Part shown: one piece after another, positions 43,070-50,989 of the stretch
Layout of the letters: every line of letters starts with the position of its first letter
How positions within the stretch are numbered: the stretch's first letter is position 1
DNA from: Rubrivivax sp.
GTDB lineage: Bacteria > Pseudomonadota > Gammaproteobacteria > Burkholderiales > Burkholderiaceae_C
Direction: 5' to 3'
DNA length: 64,000 bases
NCBI GenBank assembly: GCA_026125665.1
Contig: JAHCKS010000003.1
Coordinates: 62,001 to 126,000 of the forward strand
Notes under the pieces: model-generated
The model's input: only the letters and a program-made list of their open reading frames with translations
Databases searched by the model: none
Told to the model about the DNA's origin: nothing
Position numbers and translations under genes: made by a program

Positions 43070-44269
43070 ATGGCTTCAAGTCGGTCAAAGTTGGCGGCGC
43101 GCACGTTGCGCGGCCGGGCCGCGATCAGCGGGGCGGGGCGATCGGCGGTCGGCCGCGTCCAGGGCCGCAGTGTGATGGCGCTCGCAAGCGACGCCGCGAA
43201 GGCGGCGCTTGCGGATGCGGGCCTCGAGCGCGGAGCCATCGACGGCGTGCTCACCAGCGTCGCGTTCGCCGCGCCCTTCCATCGGTTCAGCGTGGCGTTC
43301 AGCGAGTACTTCGGCATCGTGCCGACGTTCTCGAACACGCTGCAGGTGTCCGGCGCGACGGCGGCGACGATGTTCAACATCGCTGCGGCGGCGGTCGCCG
43401 GCGGGCTGGCCGAAAACGTGCTCGTGCTGGGCGCCGACAGCCTGCTGACCGGGCTCTCGCCCGACCTCGCGCTGCGTTCGATGACCGAGAGCCGCGACCA
43501 GCAGTACGAGATGCCTTTCGGGATCCCGGTCGCCAACACCTTCGCGATGACCGCGCATCGGCACATGAAGGAGTTCGGCACCACCGCCGAGCAGTTCGCC
43601 CGTGTCGCGGTGATCCATCGGGAACACGCCTTGCGCACGCCCGGCGCGCAGATGACCGAGCCGATCACGGTCGACGACGTGTTGAATTCCGGTTGGGTCA
43701 CGACCCCCTACCACAAGCTCGACTGCTCGTTGATCTCCGACGGTGCCGCGGCGTTCATCGTCAGCGCCGCCGATCGCGTCGGCGAGTTCAAGAGCAAGCC
43801 GGTGTTCATCCTCGGGGCGGGAGAGTGCTACACGCACGAGCACATCTTCCTGATGCCTTCATTGACGACCACCGGTGCGGTGCAGTCCAGTGCCAAGGCC
43901 TACGCGATGGCCGGGTGCTCGCCGAAGGACATCGACGTCGCGGGCGTCTACGACTGCTTCACCGGTACGGTGATCATGATGCTCGAGGATCTGGGCTTTT
44001 GCCCCAAGGGCGAGGGGGGGCGCTTCGTCGATGATCGGCAGATCACCTACGGCGGCAGCATTCCCTGCAACACCCATGGAGGGTTGCTGTCATACGCGCA
44101 CCCGGGCATGCCGGGCTCGCTGCTCCACTTCCTCGAGGTCGTGCAGCAGTTGCGCGGGCAGTGCGGTGAGCGTCAGGTGGCGGGTGCCGAACTCGGCCTC
44201 GTCCACAGCCTGGGTGCGGGCTTCGCGACGCAGGCGACCACCATTCTCGGCACGGAGGCCACGCTGTGA
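43070..44269 (+). CDS. thiolase-like protein lacking the usual nucleophilic Cys (Ltp2/SCP-x-like)
   Basis: This protein of about 399 residues has a thiolase fold: AAISGAGRSAVGRVQGRSVM at the start, VAGGLAENVLVLGADS in the N-terminal half, and SIPCNTHGGLLSYAHPGMPG near the C-terminus. Where classical thiolases have CxSG, the local sequence is LQVSGATAAT with no Cys, the usual GHP motif reads AHP, and the C-terminal Cys motif is LGAGFA. It therefore probably does not do Claisen cleavage; steroid-degradation Ltp2-type aldolases are the closest analogy. It overlaps the DUF35 gene by four bases, and such pairs form complexes. ATG 43070 is preferred; GTG 43055 is possible. Confidence 0.78.
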   Translation: MASSRSKLAARTLRGRAAISGAGRSAVGRVQGRSVMALASDAAKAALADAGLERGAIDGVLTSVAFAAPFHRFSVAFSEYFGIVPTFSNTLQVSGATAATMFNIAAAAVAGGLAENVLVLGADSLLTGLSPDLALRSMTESRDQQYEMPFGIPVANTFAMTAHRHMKEFGTTAEQFARVAVIHREHALRTPGAQMTEPITVDDVLNSGWVTTPYHKLDCSLISDGAAAFIVSAADRVGEFKSKPVFILGAGECYTHEHIFLMPSLTTTGAVQSSAKAYAMAGCSPKDIDVAGVYDCFTGTVIMMLEDLGFCPKGEGGRFVDDRQITYGGSIPCNTHGGLLSYAHPGMPGSLLHFLEVVQQLRGQCGERQVAGAELGLVHSLGAGFATQATTILGTEATL

Positions 44270-44697
44270 GACGGATCGATCCGCGCGAAGCGCACGTCAA
44301 GCCGCTGCCCACCCCCGACGCGGACTCCCAGGCCTACTGGGATGCCTTGAAGGAAGGGCGCCTGATGCTCCAGCACTGCCGCGCGTGCGGCCACAAGCAG
44401 GTCTATCCGCAAGCGATCTGCCGCCATTGCGGCGCTGAAGAACTGGTGCTCGAGCCAGCCAGCGGCCGCGGCACGGTGCACTCGTTCAGCGTCGTGCACC
44501 GCGCCCCGGGGCCCGCATTCAAGCAGGACACGCCCTACGCGGTACTGCTCGTGGAACTGGAGGAAGGGCCGCGCATGATCAGCTCACTCATGGACGCGGA
44601 CCCGATGTCCGTCGTCTTCGACATGCCGGTGGCACTCGTGTGTGATCCGATCGACGGCGGCACGGTTCTGCCCCGTTTCCGACCGGCGACGCGATGA
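44266..44697 (+). CDS. DUF35 Zn-ribbon/OB-fold acyl-CoA binding partner protein 1
   Basis: This 143-residue protein has a four-Cys zinc ribbon (CRACGHKQVYPQAICRHCG) followed by an OB-fold (GRGTVHSFSVVHRAPGPAF, then YAVLLVELEEGPRMIS). DUF35 proteins bind acyl-CoA and pair with thiolase-like or aldolase proteins, as ChsH2 does with Ltp2. The start is GTG 44266 overlapping the thiolase-like stop (GTGA), strong evidence for coupled synthesis of a complex. Confidence 0.86.
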   Translation: MRRIDPREAHVKPLPTPDADSQAYWDALKEGRLMLQHCRACGHKQVYPQAICRHCGAEELVLEPASGRGTVHSFSVVHRAPGPAFKQDTPYAVLLVELEEGPRMISSLMDADPMSVVFDMPVALVCDPIDGGTVLPRFRPATR

Positions 44698-44993
44698 CGA
44701 CGCTGTTGGCCCACGGCCGCCGCGCCGGAGAGGGCGGCCAGCCATCGGATTACGCCCTCGAGGTGCGGTTTCGACGGCCTGCAGCGTTCCCGCGCGACAC
44801 CGTCTCGTTCCCTTGTGACCCGCACGGCCACGTCGACCTCAATGCGCTGAACGATGCGACCCGCCGCGACTACTTGTTCGCCCGCGCCCTGGCCAGGTTG
44901 GGACAGGCGGAGTTCTGGTTCGCCCGTGAACGATCGGAGGGATGTGTCCGCATCGGTTCTGCGTCCGAGGCCGCCGCGATGCCCCGACGGTGA
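44694..44993 (+). CDS. small hypothetical protein, 99 aa
   Basis: The ATG at 44694 overlaps the DUF35 stop (ATGA), so the frame is placed as a third gene of the thiolase-like/DUF35 operon. The product has no membrane segment or motif I recognise. The middle reads DTVSFPCDPHGHVDLNALND and RRDYLFARALARLGQAEFWF, which looks like real protein; the last 25 residues look random. It could be a short accessory protein or a truncated remnant of a longer gene. No function is offered. Confidence 0.45.
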   Translation: MTTLLAHGRRAGEGGQPSDYALEVRFRRPAAFPRDTVSFPCDPHGHVDLNALNDATRRDYLFARALARLGQAEFWFARERSEGCVRIGSASEAAAMPRR

Positions 44994-45042
44994 CCGCGCT
45001 CACGTCGGCGGCGCGCGAGCGCAGGCCGGCCCTGGAAAGAAG

Positions 45043-45068
45043 CGCGGCGGGAGTTGGCTCCCGCCGCG
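45043..45068 (-). terminator. hairpin terminator of the porin gene
   Basis: A perfect 11-bp stem with a four-base loop (GCGGCGGGAG, TTGG, CTCCCGCCGC plus one outer pair) lies 47 bases beyond the porin stop. Read on the minus strand it is followed by CTTCTTTCC, a modest T-rich tract, so it fits a Rho-independent terminator for the porin. On the plus strand it also lies 50 bases after the small ORF and could act in both directions. Confidence 0.6.
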
Positions 45069-45114
45069 AGAAGGGGTTCTCCGGCCGAACGGCCGGCAAC
45101 CCAGGAGATCGATG

Positions 45115-46209
45115 TCAGAACAAATGCCGCATGCCGACCGCGAGCCCGTTGGCCTTGTCGTTCGCCACGATCACGTTGCCGCTGCCGGCGAAGTTTCCGT
45201 TGCCCCACAGGGGCGCGAGTCCGAGGTCCTTGTTGTCGACGCTGCCGAACAGAGCGTAGAGAAACGTCCTCTTTGAGAGGGCGTAGTCGGCGTTCAGCAC
45301 GAGCAGCTTGCTGGAGGTCGATGTGCCGACCTTCTCTTTCACGGTCCAGTACTGAACCGCCAGGGTCAGCAACGGTGTCGCCTTGAAGCTGCCGCCGACC
45401 GTCCACAACGTCGAGTCGACGAACCCGACGACGCCTTCACCGTTGTCGACCTTGTCGGCGCCGGCATGGAGCTTGAAGCTGCCGAAGTCGTACGAACCTG
45501 ATGCCATGGTCCAGGTGACCGCGCGGCCGGCGAGATTCTTGTCCTTCTGCATGCTCACGGAAACGGCTGCGGGCCCCTGGATGAACCGAAGGTTGCCGCC
45601 GACGTTCCGGCCCGTGACACCTTCGCCGAGCGCCCCGTGGACGGAGAAGTCGATGGGCCCGAACCGGGGGCTGTCGTAGCGGATCTGGTTGTTGTTCCAG
45701 AAGTCGTTGCTGATGCCTTGTGACAACAGGGTCAGGCCCATGCCGGTGTTGATGCCCGAGGGTGTGGCGCTGAGCGTGGCCGCCTGCTTGATGACGGCCG
45801 CGGTGTAGTTGCGGCCGAGCGTCACTTCGCCGAACCCTCCCTTGAGCCCGACGAAGGAGTTGCGGCGCCAGAAAGCTGCCGTTGTCGCGGCGGCGCATCC
45901 GGCTGCCGCGTTGCAGGCTCCAGAGCTGGCACCGCCGGCAACCGCCCCGCTCTTGGGGTCGATTGGCGACTCGAGAATGAAGAACGCTGCCAGGCCGCCG
46001 CCAAGATCCTCGGTGCCGCGCAGGCCGAAGCGAGACGAACTGCCGGTGTCGGTGTTCAGCTTGAACAGGCGATCGTCGGCGGTGGCGGTTCGGCTGAACC
46101 TCGCCGGAGCCACGTCGAGCAGACCATAGAGGGTGACGGACGTCTGGGCCGGTGCTGCGGCGCCTGCCATCGTGGCCAGCGCGCCGATGATGATGTTGCG
46201 TAGGGACAT
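45115..46209 (-). CDS. Burkholderiales-type general porin
   Basis: This is a 364-residue outer-membrane porin of the Gram-negative porin_4 type. It has a signal peptide ending at AAPAQ, the mature start TSVTLYGLLD, FGLRGTEDLGGGLAAFFILE, NSFVGLKGGFGEVTLGRNYT and a C-terminus GLAVGMRHLF with a terminal Phe. A Cys pair (CNAAAGCAA) lies in a loop. I start at ATG 46209 because GGAGG lies just upstream of it; ATG 46221 overlaps this ribosome-binding site. It is divergent from the IclR-led operon, so it is probably the uptake pore for the pathway substrate. Confidence 0.88.
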   Translation of the reverse strand: MSLRNIIIGALATMAGAAAPAQTSVTLYGLLDVAPARFSRTATADDRLFKLNTDTGSSSRFGLRGTEDLGGGLAAFFILESPIDPKSGAVAGGASSGACNAAAGCAAATTAAFWRRNSFVGLKGGFGEVTLGRNYTAAVIKQAATLSATPSGINTGMGLTLLSQGISNDFWNNNQIRYDSPRFGPIDFSVHGALGEGVTGRNVGGNLRFIQGPAAVSVSMQKDKNLAGRAVTWTMASGSYDFGSFKLHAGADKVDNGEGVVGFVDSTLWTVGGSFKATPLLTLAVQYWTVKEKVGTSTSSKLLVLNADYALSKRTFLYALFGSVDNKDLGLAPLWGNGNFAGSGNVIVANDKANGLAVGMRHLF

Positions 46210-46550
46210 TGCTGCCTCCATCGTTCGGTTGTTGAGGATGTGAACAACACGCTGGCGAGCGCCGGACCGGCAAACGGACCGGCAGCAGGTGCGCCGAACG
46301 GATGTTAGTTAGAGGGGGGGCGACGCGGATCGGGCGTTTTCCCGAGGGGGGCGCCTCTGCCGCGGACTCGATCGGGCGTCGGCGCGCAACCCAGTCACCC
46401 GGCGGCGGGGCGGGGCATCGGCAATGCTTAGCAGAGGCATCGCGACTCTCTCTATGCAGAAGACCCATCTTCATAGAGAATGGCCGGAAACGGCGCGAAG
46501 CCTTCGACTTCGAGCCAGCACTTCAGGTCTTTGTTGGAGGCCCTGATCCT
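46210..46550. promoter_or_regulatory. porin/IclR intergenic region with candidate IclR operator
   Basis: These 341 bases contain no gene I can defend. Near the IclR side the 8-bp perfect inverted repeat TCTCTATG (46449-46456) and CATAGAGA (46472-46479), with a 15-base spacer, stands out in a less GC-rich stretch, about 70 bases before the IclR start. It is a good candidate operator for the IclR product. A G-run (AGAGGGGGGG) lies near 46310. Promoters for both the porin and the operon must lie here, but I could not assign boxes. Confidence 0.45.
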
Positions 46551-47375
46551 ATGCAGTCGGACGTCGATGACTTGCCGGTCACGGCAGGAAAGGTCGTTGG
46601 TGCGCTTGCCAGCGGACTGGCTGTCGTGCGCTACCTTTCGATCGCCGGAGCGCCGGTCGGCGTCAGCCGCATCGCACGTCATTTGGACTTGAACTCGAGC
46701 ACCTGCTTCAATCTGCTCAAGACGCTGGTGCATGAGCGACTGGTCGAGTTCGACGAGTCGACCAAGACCTACCGCATCGGGCTCGGGCTGGTCGAACTCG
46801 CCAAGGGTGCGCTCGAGAGTGCCTCGTACGCGCGCCTGGTGCATCCGCATCTGGAAGCGGTGGCGGTCGGCCACAAGGTCACGGCAACCCTCTGGCAGCG
46901 CGCTTCCGACGATCGCGTGGTGCTCGTCGATCGTGCCGATAACGACGCGACGATGCGTGTGCACATGAACATCGGGCAGCGCCTTCCGATGTTCGTTTCC
47001 GCTCTCGGCCGCACGATCGCGGCGCACGCGGGCCTGCCGCGCACGGAGTTGCGCCGCCGCTTCGACGCACTGCGCTGGGACGATCCTCCCGACTTCGAGG
47101 CCTATCTGCGCAGCGTCGATGAAGCCGGGCGAAGGGGCTATGGCGTCGATGGCGGTTGTTATGTCAGGGGCGTGACGAGCGTCTCCTCGGCCGTGCTCGA
47201 CTCGTCCGGCCGGCCGGTGATGGCGATCAGCGGGACCGGTTTCACCGCACAGCTCCCGCGCGCCAAGGTCAAGCTGCTCGGCGAGAGCCTTCGCGAGCGC
47301 GCGCAGCTCGTGTCGCGCGCTCTGTCGGGCGGCGGCGTGACGGACCACCCGCGGCATCCGGACTTCAAGACATGA
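46551..47375 (+). CDS. IclR-family transcriptional regulator
   Basis: This 274-residue regulator has an N-terminal winged helix (VGALASGLAVVRYLSIAGAP, VGVSRIARHLDLNSSTCFNL, LKTLVHERLVEF) and an IclR effector domain (YRIGLGLVELAKGALESASY, GQRLPMFVSALGRTIAAHAG). ATG 46551 has GGAGG eleven bases upstream. It heads the operon and overlaps the enoyl-CoA hydratase start by four bases (ATGA), an unusual position that implies autoregulation of the whole operon by the pathway intermediate. Confidence 0.88.
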   Translation: MQSDVDDLPVTAGKVVGALASGLAVVRYLSIAGAPVGVSRIARHLDLNSSTCFNLLKTLVHERLVEFDESTKTYRIGLGLVELAKGALESASYARLVHPHLEAVAVGHKVTATLWQRASDDRVVLVDRADNDATMRVHMNIGQRLPMFVSALGRTIAAHAGLPRTELRRRFDALRWDDPPDFEAYLRSVDEAGRRGYGVDGGCYVRGVTSVSSAVLDSSGRPVMAISGTGFTAQLPRAKVKLLGESLRERAQLVSRALSGGGVTDHPRHPDFKT

Positions 47376-48190
47376 CGACCAGCGCAACCTCCGTCCTGCG
47401 CGAGCGCCACGGCGCCACGCTCGTGATCCGCCTGAACAAGCCCGAACTGCGCAATGCGTTCGACCTGGAGATGCGCCAGGGCATCGCCGAGGCGGTCTAC
47501 GAGGCGCGCGACAGCGCCGATGTGCGCGCCGTCGTCATCACCGGGTCGGGCAAGGCCTTCTGCGCCGGCGGCGACCTGAAGTCGCTGTCGTCGGAGCAGC
47601 GCCCGGTGTTCGCCGACCGCGACCGCATCCGCCGGCTGCACGTCTGGTTCCGCGAGCTGACCAACCTCGAGAAGCCCGTCATCGCCGCGGTGCACGGCCC
47701 CGCCTACGGCGCGGGCTTCGTCCTCGCGCTGGCGAGCGACTTCGTGCTCGCCGCGCCGAGCGCGCGCTTCTGCGCGGTGTTCACCTGCGTCGGCCTGGTG
47801 CCGGACCTCGGCGCGTACTTCCTGCTGCCGCGCATCATCGGCCTGCAGCGGGCGAAAGAGCTCGTGTTCTCGGCGCGCGAGGTGGACGCCAGCGAGGCGC
47901 AGTCGCTCGGCATCGTCTACGAGGTCGTTCCCGAAGAGAGCCTGCTCGACGAGGCGCTCGCGATGGCGGCGCGCTTCCACAGCGCCGCCACGCAGGCGAT
48001 CGGCATCTCGAAGAACATCCTCAATCGCTCGTTCAACCTCGACCAGGACACGCTGGCCGAGCTGGAAGCCGCCGCGCAGGCGATGGTGATGAAGACCGAG
48101 TATCACCACGACGCGGTGTCGCGGTTCCTGAACAAGCGGCCGCGCGCCTTCGAGTGGCCGGCCAAGCGCAGCCCGGGCGCGGACCGGTGA
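47372..48190 (+). CDS. enoyl-CoA hydratase/isomerase family protein 1
   Basis: This 272-residue crotonase has LVIRLNKPELRNAFDLEMRQ, the oxyanion-hole region ITGSGKAFCAGGDLKSLSSE, and AVHGPAYGAGFVLALASDFV. In the region where hydratases carry the catalytic Glu pair, the text reads FTCVGLVPDLGAYFLLPRII, with Asp near the second site and no Glu at the first. It may therefore be an isomerase, hydrolase or other crotonase rather than a plain hydratase. It overlaps the E1 alpha gene start by four bases (GTGA). Confidence 0.84.
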   Translation: MTTSATSVLRERHGATLVIRLNKPELRNAFDLEMRQGIAEAVYEARDSADVRAVVITGSGKAFCAGGDLKSLSSEQRPVFADRDRIRRLHVWFRELTNLEKPVIAAVHGPAYGAGFVLALASDFVLAAPSARFCAVFTCVGLVPDLGAYFLLPRIIGLQRAKELVFSAREVDASEAQSLGIVYEVVPEESLLDEALAMAARFHSAATQAIGISKNILNRSFNLDQDTLAELEAAAQAMVMKTEYHHDAVSRFLNKRPRAFEWPAKRSPGADR

Positions 48191-49188
48191 GCGCGCCGAT
48201 CGCGCCGATCGCGCCGGCCGAGCGCGACCGGCTCCTCGCGCTGTACCGGACCATGCTGCTGGTGCGCCACGCCGAGACGGCGCTCGCGCGCCTCTTCGCC
48301 GACGGCGAGGTTCCCGGCTTCATCCACCTCAGCATCGGCCAGGAGGCGATCGCCGCGGGTGTCGCTTCGGCGCTCGGGCCGGCCGACACGCTGGCCACCA
48401 CGCACCGCGGCCACGGCCATGTGCTCGCGCGCGGCCTCGCGCTCGCCCCCTTCTTCAAGGAGGTGATGGGCCGCGCCGGGGGCATCTGCGGTGGGCGCGG
48501 CGGTTCGATGCACGTGGCAGACACGAGCCTGGGCATCCTGGGCGCCAACGGCATCGTCGGCGCAGGCATCCCGATCGCGCTCGGCAGCGCGATGGCGCAG
48601 TCGGTGCTCGGCACCGATGGCCTGGCGGTCGTGTTCTTCGGCGACGGCGCCATGGCCGAAGGCGTGCTGCACGAGACGCTGAACATGGCCGCGCTGTGGA
48701 AGTCGCCCTTGCTGCTGGTGTGCGAGAACAACGGCTGGAGCGAGTTCTCGCCCACCGCGCGCCAGTTCGCCGCGCGGCTCGAAGGTCTCGCGGCGGCGTT
48801 CGGCATCGCCCACGAGCGCGTCGACGGCAACGATGCGCTCGAGGTGGCCGACGCCGCGGCGCGCGCCGTCGCGGCCATTCGCGGCGATGGCGGACCGCGC
48901 GTGCTCGAGTGCATGACGCACCGCGTGCGCGGCCACTTCGAGGGCGACCCGCAGAAGTACCGCAGCGCCGACGAACTCGACCCCGGCGCGAAGGGCGATC
49001 CGCTCGACCGTGCGCGCGCCGCGCTCGCGGCCGCGGGCATGCCGCCCACCACGCTGGACGCGGCCGCGCAGGCGGTGGCGGCGCAAATCGAGGCTGCCAT
49101 CGCGGCCGCGCGCGCCGACGCGGCGCCGGCTTGGGAGCCGGCGCTGGCGGATGTCTATGCCGCGGTCCACACCGCGGAGGCGCGATGA
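48187..49188 (+). CDS. 2-oxoacid dehydrogenase E1 component, alpha subunit
   Basis: This 333-residue protein has RTMLLVRHAETALARLFADG, GFIHLSIGQEAIAAGVASAL, TTHRGHGHVLARG and the thiamine diphosphate motif GDGAMAEGVLHETLNMAALW followed by CENN. It is similar to AcoA/PdhA/BkdA1 alpha subunits. With E1 beta and E2 it should oxidatively decarboxylate a 2-oxo acid (or acetoin-like compound) to an acyl-CoA. The GTG at 48187 overlaps the hydratase stop. A pathway-specific substrate is likely, given the acyl-CoA enzymes around it. Confidence 0.88.
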   Translation: MSAPIAPIAPAERDRLLALYRTMLLVRHAETALARLFADGEVPGFIHLSIGQEAIAAGVASALGPADTLATTHRGHGHVLARGLALAPFFKEVMGRAGGICGGRGGSMHVADTSLGILGANGIVGAGIPIALGSAMAQSVLGTDGLAVVFFGDGAMAEGVLHETLNMAALWKSPLLLVCENNGWSEFSPTARQFAARLEGLAAAFGIAHERVDGNDALEVADAAARAVAAIRGDGGPRVLECMTHRVRGHFEGDPQKYRSADELDPGAKGDPLDRARAALAAAGMPPTTLDAAAQAVAAQIEAAIAAARADAAPAWEPALADVYAAVHTAEAR

Positions 49189-50186
49189 ACGCCGTTGCCC
49201 AGGCCACCCCGCCGGCCGTCGAGATGAAGACCATGGCCGCCGTGGCGATGGCGCTGCGCGACGCGATGGCCGACGACCCGCGCGTCGTCGTGATGGGCGA
49301 GGACATCGGCGCACCCGGCGGTTCGTTCAGGGCCACGCGCGGGCTGCTCGACGAATTCGGCCCGCGGCGCGTGATCGACACGCCGATCTCCGAGGCTTCG
49401 ATCGTCTCTGCCGCGGTCGGCGCCGCGCTGTCGGGGCTGCGCCCGGTGGTCGAGATCATGTTCATGGACTTCGTCACCCTGGCGATGGACGCGCTTGTGA
49501 ACCAGGCGGCCAAGGCGCGCTTCATGTTCGGCGGCCAATGCAGCGTGCCGATGGTGCTGCGCACGCCGCACGGCGGCGGCCTCAACGCCGGGCCGCAGCA
49601 CTCGCAGTGCCTCGAAGTCTGGCTCGCCCACGTGCCGGGGCTGAAGGTCGTCTGCGCGGCGACGCCGGGCGATGCCTACGCGCTGCTGCGCGCGGCGATC
49701 CGCGACCCCGACCCGGTGGTGTTCGTCGAGCACAAGGGCCTGTACGGCGCCAAGGGCCTCGTCGATCGCACGGCCGTCGACGCGATCGGCAAGGCGCGCA
49801 TCGTGCGTGCCGGCCGCGACGCCACCGTCGTGACCTACGGGGCCACCGTCGCCGCGTCGCTCGAAGCTGCGCGCCAGCTTGCCGGCGAGGGTGTCGAGGT
49901 CGAGGTGATCGACCTGCGCAGCCTGCAGCCGTGGGACCGCGCCACCGTGCTGGGCTCGCTCGCGCGCACCCATCGCGCGGTGGTCGTGCACGAGGCGGTG
50001 CAGGCCTTCGGCGTCGGCGCCGAGATCGCTGCGACGCTGGCCGACGAGGGTTTCGACGATCTCGACGCGCCGGTGGTGCGCGTCGGCGCGCCCTTCATGC
50101 CGGTGCCATTCGCCAAGTCCCTGGAGCAGGGCTACAACGTCGGCGCGGCCGGCATCGTCGCCGCGCTGCGGCGCACCCTCGAATGA
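49185..50186 (+). CDS. 2-oxoacid dehydrogenase E1 component, beta subunit
   Basis: This 333-residue beta subunit has MAAVAMALRDAMADDPRVVV, MGEDIGAPGGSFRATRGLLD, RVIDTPISEASIVSAAVGAA and a C-terminal transketolase domain (VVHEAVQAFGVGAEIAATLA). The ATG overlaps the alpha-subunit stop (ATGA), giving equal synthesis of the two subunits. The first residues before MKTMA look like a short extension. It forms the alpha2beta2 E1 enzyme with the preceding product. Confidence 0.9.
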   Translation: MNAVAQATPPAVEMKTMAAVAMALRDAMADDPRVVVMGEDIGAPGGSFRATRGLLDEFGPRRVIDTPISEASIVSAAVGAALSGLRPVVEIMFMDFVTLAMDALVNQAAKARFMFGGQCSVPMVLRTPHGGGLNAGPQHSQCLEVWLAHVPGLKVVCAATPGDAYALLRAAIRDPDPVVFVEHKGLYGAKGLVDRTAVDAIGKARIVRAGRDATVVTYGATVAASLEAARQLAGEGVEVEVIDLRSLQPWDRATVLGSLARTHRAVVVHEAVQAFGVGAEIAATLADEGFDDLDAPVVRVGAPFMPVPFAKSLEQGYNVGAAGIVAALRRTLE

Positions 50187-50205
50187 ACCCGCGGAAGCGA
50201 ACGCC

Positions 50206-50985
50206 ATGTCCAACATCCTGAGCGAGAAGCGCGGCCCCGTCGGCCTGCTGACGATCAACCGCCCGAAGACGCTGAACGCGCTCGACGTGGCGACGATGCA
50301 CGAGCTCGACGCGGCGCTCGCCGCGTTCGAGGCCGACGACGCGGTGCGCGCGATCGTCGTCACCGGCGCGGGCGAGCGCGCGTTCGTCGCCGGCGGCGAC
50401 ATCGCCGACCTCGACAGCCGCCAGGGTCTGGCGCACTACCAGCAGTTCGCCGAGGTGATCCACAAACTGATCGGCCGCTTCGAACGCTGCGACAAACCCA
50501 CGCTGGGCGCGATCAATGGCTGGGCGCTCGGCGGCGGCACCGAGCTGCTGCTCGCGCTGGACATCCGCCTCGTGGCCGAGGAGGCGAAGCTCGGCCTGCC
50601 CGAGATCACGCTCGGCCTGTTCCCGGGCGCCGGCGGCACGCAGCGGCTGATCCGGCAGATCCCGCTGTGCCGCGCGAAGGAGCTGATGTTCACCGGCGAC
50701 CAGATCACCGCCGCCGAGGCGGTGGCGCTCGGCCTCGTGAACCGCGCGGTGCCGCGAGCCGGGCTGCTCGACGAGACGCTCGCGCTGGCCGCGCGCATCG
50801 CCGAGAAGTCGCCGCTGGTGCTCAAGCTGCTCAAGCGCACGCTGCGCGACGGCCTCGAGATGCCGCTGCCGCAGGCGCTGGCGCATGAGCAGGCCATGAT
50901 CGGCCTGGTACTCGACAGCCGCGACGCGCACGAGGGCTGCCGCGCCTTCCTCGAAAAGCGCAAGGCGAACTTCACCGGGGCCTGA
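50206..50985 (+). CDS. enoyl-CoA hydratase 2
   Basis: This 259-residue crotonase is of standard length, with GLLTINRPKTLNALDVATMH, AIVVTGAGERAFVAGGDIAD, AINGWALGGGTELLLALDIR and PEITLGLFPGAGGTQRLIRQ. Both usual catalytic Glu positions appear to be retained (GGGTEL and LPEITLG), in contrast to the first crotonase of the operon. It hydrates trans-2-enoyl-CoA to 3-hydroxyacyl-CoA. It lies between the E1 beta and E2 genes, a placement that ties beta-oxidation-type chemistry to the 2-oxoacid dehydrogenase. Confidence 0.9.
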   Translation: MSNILSEKRGPVGLLTINRPKTLNALDVATMHELDAALAAFEADDAVRAIVVTGAGERAFVAGGDIADLDSRQGLAHYQQFAEVIHKLIGRFERCDKPTLGAINGWALGGGTELLLALDIRLVAEEAKLGLPEITLGLFPGAGGTQRLIRQIPLCRAKELMFTGDQITAAEAVALGLVNRAVPRAGLLDETLALAARIAEKSPLVLKLLKRTLRDGLEMPLPQALAHEQAMIGLVLDSRDAHEGCRAFLEKRKANFTGA

Positions 50986-50989
50986 GCGC

